Shown: positions 59,824 through 64,000 of the stretch, in pieces
How positions within the stretch are numbered: position 1 is the stretch's first letter
Layout of the letters: every line of letters begins with the position of its first letter
Program-made: the position numbers and the translations under genes
Origin: Pseudomonas sp. MN1F
GTDB taxonomy: Bacteria; Pseudomonadota; Gammaproteobacteria; Pseudomonadales; Pseudomonadaceae
Assembly: GCF_009391885.1 (NCBI RefSeq)
Contig: NZ_VZII01000009.1
Span: 308,724 to 372,723 of the forward strand
DNA: 64,000 nucleotides
Direction: 5' to 3'
Notes under the pieces: generated by a model
What the model saw: the letters and a program-made list of their open reading frames with translations, nothing else
Databases searched by the model: none
Told to the model about the DNA's origin: nothing

Positions 59824-61265
59824 CAGGCGTCGCCTCCGAATACGTCGATGTGGCTGAAGACACAGGCGGGCGAGGCATGCCCGACCCGCACCACCTGGTT
59901 GGGTTCGCCTTTGCCGCAGTTGGGCGTGCCCAGGACCTGGAAGGTGCTGCGGTCGCCGACCGCCGCGAGGTTGCGCCAGAACTGCGCGGAGATGCCGCGG
60001 TAGTTGGGGTTCTTGACGATGCCCTTGAGCTCGCCGTTCTCGATCAGCTGGCCCCATTCGCAGCCGAACTGGAACTTGTTGCGCGCATCGTCGATGGACC
60101 AGGAGCGGTTGGTGCGCATCAGGATGCCGTGCTCGATGCCCCGGATCAGCTGGTCGAGAGACTGGTCGCCCGGTTCGATATTGAGGTTGGCCATGCGGTC
60201 GATCGGCGCACGGTTCCAGCCGCAGGCGCGGCTGTTGGCAACGCCATCCAGGCCCGAACGGAACTGCGACAGGGCGCCGCCCAGCGGGCGCAGGAGCAGG
60301 CCGTTGCGGATCAGGAACTGCTTGCTGGCGGCGGTCCCGTCATCATCGAAGCTGTAACTGGCCAGCTCTTCGCTGATGGTCGGGTCGAAGGTCACGTTGA
60401 GCAGGCTGGAGCCGTATTGCAGGTGGCCGAAGTCGCTGGCTTTGACGAAGCTGGTGCCAGCGTAGTTGCGCTCGTCGCCGAGGATGCGGTCCATCTCCAG
60501 CGGGTGGCCGATGGATTCGTGGATCTGCAGCATCATCTGGTCGGGCATCAGCAGCAGGTCACGGGCACCGCTGGGGGTGTTCGGCGCCAGCAGCAGCTGC
60601 AGCGCCTGGTCGGCGATCTGGCGGGCAGCACCGACCAAGCCACAGCGCTCGACGATTTCGAAACCGCCTTGCTGGCCGAAATTGTCGCGGCCCAGGCTGC
60701 GGCTCTGGCTGTCCTGGCCGTCGCTGGCGGTGACGCTCAGCCCCGGGAACAGGAAGCGTTGGGCATGGCGCAGCGCGGCGCCGGCCGAGTTCAGGTAGGT
60801 CTGCTCGACCAGGGTCAGGCCAAGGCTGGCCTGCCAGTCCACCAGGCGGCTGTCCTTGGGCACGCTGGCCGATTCGGCGGCGAGCAGGCCCAGGCAGTCG
60901 GCCAGGCTCGGTACTGGCTGGTCGAAGTTGGGTGAGATGTGGTCGTGACGAGCGCTGGTTACCGGTTGTTCGCGTAGGTCGAGCAGGCTGTGCCTGGCGA
61001 TCTGTCGCGCCAGTGCCTCGGCTTGTTCCAGTGCCCGTTGCAGGCCGGCTTGGGACACGTCGGCAGTGGCCGCATAGGCCTCCACGCCCTTGACCCGCAC
61101 CGTGAGCATGGCGCCTTCGTCGTGGCTGAAGATCGGCGGTTCGGCCACATTGCGACGAACCGAAAGCGCCTGGTGCGACTGTTTCACATGGCGCAGGGAA
61201 AACAACTCGGCCGTACTGCGCAGCGCGGCAAAGCGCTGGCGCAGCAGGGCGCTGGAATCGAACAT
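59823..61265 (-). CDS. tldD: TldD-like metalloprotease subunit
   Basis: 480 aa. Active-site HESIGH (His249-Glu250-His254) matches the TldD HExxxH, with a Cys in TPNCGKGEPNQ as the likely third zinc ligand. C-terminal part SQFRSGLDGVANSRACGWNR also fits. GGAGG (61273-61277) lies 7 nt before the ATG. It overlaps pmbA by 1 nt and lies 31 nt after the acyl-CoA dehydrogenase gene. Pseudomonads usually carry another tldD/pmbA elsewhere; this pair is probably the extra one. Confidence 0.88.
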   Translation of the reverse strand: MFDSSALLRQRFAALRSTAELFSLRHVKQSHQALSVRRNVAEPPIFSHDEGAMLTVRVKGVEAYAATADVSQAGLQRALEQAEALARQIARHSLLDLREQPVTSARHDHISPNFDQPVPSLADCLGLLAAESASVPKDSRLVDWQASLGLTLVEQTYLNSAGAALRHAQRFLFPGLSVTASDGQDSQSRSLGRDNFGQQGGFEIVERCGLVGAARQIADQALQLLLAPNTPSGARDLLLMPDQMMLQIHESIGHPLEMDRILGDERNYAGTSFVKASDFGHLQYGSSLLNVTFDPTISEELASYSFDDDGTAASKQFLIRNGLLLRPLGGALSQFRSGLDGVANSRACGWNRAPIDRMANLNIEPGDQSLDQLIRGIEHGILMRTNRSWSIDDARNKFQFGCEWGQLIENGELKGIVKNPNYRGISAQFWRNLAAVGDRSTFQVLGTPNCGKGEPNQVVRVGHASPACVFSHIDVFGGDA

Positions 61266-61296
61266 CTGAAAGCCTCCGTTTTCACGGTGGCTCCCC

Positions 61297-63099
61297 CTAG
61301 AACCACCCGTCTTGCATGGCGAGGCAAGTGTCGTCGCGCGCCTCGAGCAATGCCAGGTCATTATGGCAGGCGGGGATTTCCCAGGTCAGGAAATAACGCG
61401 CGGCCTGCAGCTTGCCGAGGTAGAAATCGCGGTCGGCAGCGCTGCCCCTGAGCAGGCCAAGCTCGGCGTGGATCGCCTGTTCCAGCCAGCGCCAGCCGAT
61501 CACGCTATGGCCGAAGGCTTTGAGGTACAAGGCGGAGTTGGCGAGGGCGCCGGCGATCTTGCCCTGTGCCAGGTCGCCGAGCAGGGCCAAGGTTACCGTT
61601 TGCAGGCGGTTGACCAGTTGCTCCAGTGGCTGGCGCAAGCTGTCCAGGCCCGGATGCTGGCTGGCGCGCTCTGCGGTCGCAGCGATCAGGCGAATCAGTT
61701 GCTTGAGGCCGGCGCCGTTGTTCTGCGCCAGCTTGCGGCCCAGCAGGTCGAGCGACTGGATGCCCTCGGTGCCTTCGTGGATCGGGTTCAGGCGGTTGTC
61801 GCGGTAGTACTGCTCCACCGGGTACTCGCGGGTGTAGCCGTGGCCACCGAGAATCTGGATCGCCAGTTCGTTGGCCTTGAGGCAGAAGGTCGAGGGCCAG
61901 GACTTGACGATCGGGGTCAGCAGGTCGAGCAGTTCCTGGGCCTGCCTGCGTGCGCTTTCGTCGCTGGCGGTGTGGGTGTCGTCGAACAGGCGCGCAGCGT
62001 ACAGGCCCAGGTCGAAGGCGCCTTCTACGTAGGCTTTCTGCGTCAGCAGCATGCGCTTCACGTCGGTGTGCTCGATGATCGGCACGGCGGGGCTTTGCGG
62101 GTCCTTGTTGTCCGGCATGCGGCCCTGGGGGCGCTGGCGAGCGTATTGCAGGGAGTATAAATAGCCTGCGTAGCCGAGCATCACCGCACCCATGCCGACG
62201 CCGATACGTGCCTCATTCATCATCTGGAACATACAGGCCAGGCCCTGGTGCGGCTGTCCGACCAGGTAGCCGACGCACTGGCCGTTGTCGCCAAAGTTGA
62301 GCGCAGTGGAAGTGGTGCCGCGCCAGCCCATCTTGTGGAACAGCCCGGCCAGCAGCACGTCGTTGCGTGGGCCACGGCTGCCGTCATCGTTAACCAGGTA
62401 CTTCGGCACGATGAACAGCGAAATGCCCTTAACGCCGGGCGGCGCGTCCGGCAGCTTGGCCAACACCATGTGCACGATGTTCTCCGACAACTCGTGGTCG
62501 CCACCGGAGATGAAGATCTTGTTGCCCTTGAGCCGGTAGGTGCCATCGCCAGCGGGTTCGGCACGGGTGCGGATATCGGCCAGCGACGAGCCGGCGTGGG
62601 GTTCGGTCAGCGCCATGGTGCCGAAGTAGCGGCCTTCGATCATCGGCTGCAGGTAGAGGCGCTTCTGCTCTTCGTTGCCGAAGCTCTCGATCAGGTTGGC
62701 CGCGCCCATGGTCAGGAAGGGGTAGGCCGTGGTGCCGGCATTGGCGGCCTGGAAGTGGGCGAAACAGGCCTGTGAGACCAGGCTGGGCAACTGCATGCCG
62801 CCGACGTCGAAATCGCGATTGGCGTTGAGGAAGCCGGCTTCGAGAAAGGCATCGACGGCCGGCTTCACCTCGGGGATCAGTTCGGCGCGGCCGTCCACAT
62901 AGCGCGGCTCGTTTTCGTCGGCCTTGCGGTTGTGCGGGGCGAAGTACTTGTCGGCGATGGTGCGCGCGGTGGTCAGGGCCGCATCGAAGGTTTCGCGGCT
63001 GTGCTCGGCGAAGCGCGGGCGCTGGGTCAGGGCTTCGGCGTCGAGGACTTCGTAGAGTTCGAAGGCGAGGTTGCGGGGGCTGAGCAGGGTCTCGGGCAT
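61297..63099 (-). CDS. Acyl-CoA dehydrogenase
   Basis: 600 aa, the long (about 600-residue) FadE/DmdC-like subgroup with extra C-terminal domain. Motifs: YFGTMALTEPHAGSSLADIR (FAD and substrate), KIFISGGDH, and NPIHEGTEGIQSLDLLGRKL, whose Glu is the catalytic base candidate. FAD-dependent oxidation of acyl-CoA esters; chain length cannot be told. It is followed by tldD/pmbA, a link of unknown meaning. Confidence 0.93.
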   Translation of the reverse strand: MPETLLSPRNLAFELYEVLDAEALTQRPRFAEHSRETFDAALTTARTIADKYFAPHNRKADENEPRYVDGRAELIPEVKPAVDAFLEAGFLNANRDFDVGGMQLPSLVSQACFAHFQAANAGTTAYPFLTMGAANLIESFGNEEQKRLYLQPMIEGRYFGTMALTEPHAGSSLADIRTRAEPAGDGTYRLKGNKIFISGGDHELSENIVHMVLAKLPDAPPGVKGISLFIVPKYLVNDDGSRGPRNDVLLAGLFHKMGWRGTTSTALNFGDNGQCVGYLVGQPHQGLACMFQMMNEARIGVGMGAVMLGYAGYLYSLQYARQRPQGRMPDNKDPQSPAVPIIEHTDVKRMLLTQKAYVEGAFDLGLYAARLFDDTHTASDESARRQAQELLDLLTPIVKSWPSTFCLKANELAIQILGGHGYTREYPVEQYYRDNRLNPIHEGTEGIQSLDLLGRKLAQNNGAGLKQLIRLIAATAERASQHPGLDSLRQPLEQLVNRLQTVTLALLGDLAQGKIAGALANSALYLKAFGHSVIGWRWLEQAIHAELGLLRGSAADRDFYLGKLQAARYFLTWEIPACHNDLALLEARDDTCLAMQDGWF

Positions 63100-63160
63100 A
63101 GGGGGCGGTCCTTAAGCGGGCGTCAGCCGAGTCTAGGTGTGGCTCATTGGGGTAGCTACC

Positions 63161-63313
63161 ATGATTGATCCAGATGATGGTTGGTCACAGCCAGCATATT
63201 TAGAGAGTGTGCAGCTATCGGAAAAGTCTTACTTATGCCTCGGAAGCGTATGGCATATTTTCAGGCGGAATAAGTATCCAATAGCAAGCTCTATTCACGC
63301 CAAGAGTTGCTGA
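63161..63313 (+). CDS. Possible small protein, 50 aa
   Basis: An ATG at 63161 opens a 51-codon frame (MIDPDDGWSQPAYLESVQLS...) ending with TGA at 63311-63313. That TGA overlaps the ATG of the next gene (TGATG), which suggests coupling. A GGGG stretch is about 9 nt upstream. An ORF this long arises by chance fairly often in AT-rich DNA, so support is limited. No family recognised. Confidence 0.35.
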   Translation: MIDPDDGWSQPAYLESVQLSEKSYLCLGSVWHIFRRNKYPIASSIHAKSC

Positions 63314-63900
63314 TGATGCTAGAGCAAGAAAAGGTCCCGGCTGCTGAGGGGCAGCAATTTTTTACAGTGTCGTTAAAGAAGATTGCTGTCGTTAGTTTTT
63401 TTACATTTGGTTGGTATTGGCTTTATTGTTTCTATCGTAGCTGGGCATCGCACAGAAAGTATTCTGGAGAGCGAGTGTTACCCCTCGTGCGTGCATTCTT
63501 CGATGTATTTTTTATTTATGCGCTGCTGAAACGTGTGGATAAGAAGCTTCGTTTTTCAGGGAGAAAGTATCAATGGTCGCCGCTTGCACTTACCTTGGGC
63601 CTCATCGCTACTGGCGCGCTTCCGTTTTTCTTGACTCACGGGCTTTTTACTAAAAATCTCTATGCCATTGTTTGCTTGCAACTCTTGTTGGCGGTACTGA
63701 ATGCCTGGTTTGTAATGAGGGTGCAGCGGGCTATAAATTGTGCTGAGGGAGATATTAGCGGGGCAGTCAATTCGACTTTCACAGTTGCGAACTGGCTATG
63801 GATGTCGTTAGGCCTGTTGTTTTGGCCTAGTATGGTCTTCCTGATTCTATCGTCCTTGCTTATGGGTACCGATCTAGGCAGTGTTCAAGTGGGTAGGTAG
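63313..63900 (+). CDS. Membrane protein of unknown function, 195 aa
   Basis: Four or so predicted helices: VVSFFTFGWYWLYCFYRSWA, a helix near 60-70, ALTLGLIATGALPFFL, ANWLWMSLGLLFWPSMVFLI. Aromatic-rich near the N-terminal helix. Lower GC and A/T-ending codons unlike the rest of the window, so probably transferred. AAGAG at 63302-63306 lies 6 nt before the ATG at 63313. No family recognised. Confidence 0.7.
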   Translation: MMLEQEKVPAAEGQQFFTVSLKKIAVVSFFTFGWYWLYCFYRSWASHRKYSGERVLPLVRAFFDVFFIYALLKRVDKKLRFSGRKYQWSPLALTLGLIATGALPFFLTHGLFTKNLYAIVCLQLLLAVLNAWFVMRVQRAINCAEGDISGAVNSTFTVANWLWMSLGLLFWPSMVFLILSSLLMGTDLGSVQVGR

Positions 63901-63970
63901 TCGCCACAACGATGCCGAGAGGGTGTCAGAAATTTTGTGTTCGGGCATAACATGAGTAAGAGGTGCATGT

Positions 63971-64000
63971 ATGCCAACCAAAAAGAAACCCTTGCGTGAC
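63971..64000 (+). CDS. Start of an unidentified gene (partial)
   Basis: An ATG at 63971 opens MPTKKKPLRD and runs off the right edge; AGAGG is about 8 nt upstream. Only ten residues are visible, so no identity can be given. Confidence 0.4.
   Translation, partial: MPTKKKPLRD

Overview
The window is a stretch of GC-rich chromosome from a fluorescent pseudomonad, most likely the Pseudomonas putida group. The evidence is the protein sequences, the gene order (hslVU, pyrBC', pyrR, algH, tonB, gshB, pilGHIJ-chpA; then metK, tkt, epd, pgk, fba), the GC-rich third codon positions, and interspersed REP-like hairpins of the kind seen in P. putida. It reads as housekeeping core genome with a few inserted or lineage-specific genes. 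I see no rRNA, tRNA, insertion sequence, prophage or CRISPR array.

Region 1 (1-7.7 kb, all minus strand). The hslVU heat-shock protease lies behind a near-consensus RpoH promoter. Next is the run algH, ruvX, pyrR, pyrB, pyrC', whose pyrC' is a catalytically dead dihydroorotase. Then come an unknown 180-aa gene, a TonB-family gene and gshB. Region 2 (7.9-16.7 kb, plus strand) is a Chp-type chemosensory cluster for type IV pili/surface sensing: pilG, pilH, pilI, pilJ, a large hybrid kinase chpA and chpC. The adaptation enzymes PilK and ChpB are absent from the cluster. Region 3 (16.7-27.6 kb) holds a HlyIII membrane protein, rsmE-bioA, a secreted flavoprotein with a Lys/Ala/Pro tail, a cytochrome b561-yceI pair, the RNA helicase rhlE with a long disordered tail, an orphan periplasmic binding protein and a possible glycosyltransferase.

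Region 4 (27.7-30.4 kb) is the ahcY-metF methyl-cycle operon. It has a recognisable promoter and an S-adenosylhomocysteine (SAH) riboswitch in the ahcY leader, and a strong terminator-like hairpin lies between ahcY and metF. Region 5 (30.4-38.7 kb) holds a thioesterase, a Na+/H+ antiporter, a DUF3800 gene that looks inserted, an EamA transporter, a MAPEG protein, mltA, a lipoprotein c-type cytochrome, a DUF1090 protein and ligB. Region 6 (38.8-47.4 kb) links methyl metabolism to central carbon metabolism. metK lies downstream of an ArsR-methyltransferase fusion, and a perfect 26-bp palindrome separates that gene from the divergent tkt; epd, pgk, two small lipoproteins and fba follow.

Region 7 (47.6-63.1 kb) holds a response regulator with GGDEF and EAL domains, a YgjP-like metallopeptidase, small regulators, a second orphan binding protein, a YccS-type membrane protein, a YhiN-type flavoprotein, dbpA, a DHA2 drug exporter, a tldD/pmbA pair and an acyl-CoA dehydrogenase. 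The last 0.9 kb is AT-richer. It holds a small unknown membrane protein, possibly coupled to a 50-codon ORF, and the start of one more gene.

The most notable signals are regulatory: the SAH riboswitch, the palindrome between the ArsR fusion and tkt, the RpoH promoter fitted against a terminator, and a repeated CAAGCNN-heptad hairpin element. No clearly new multi-gene system was found.
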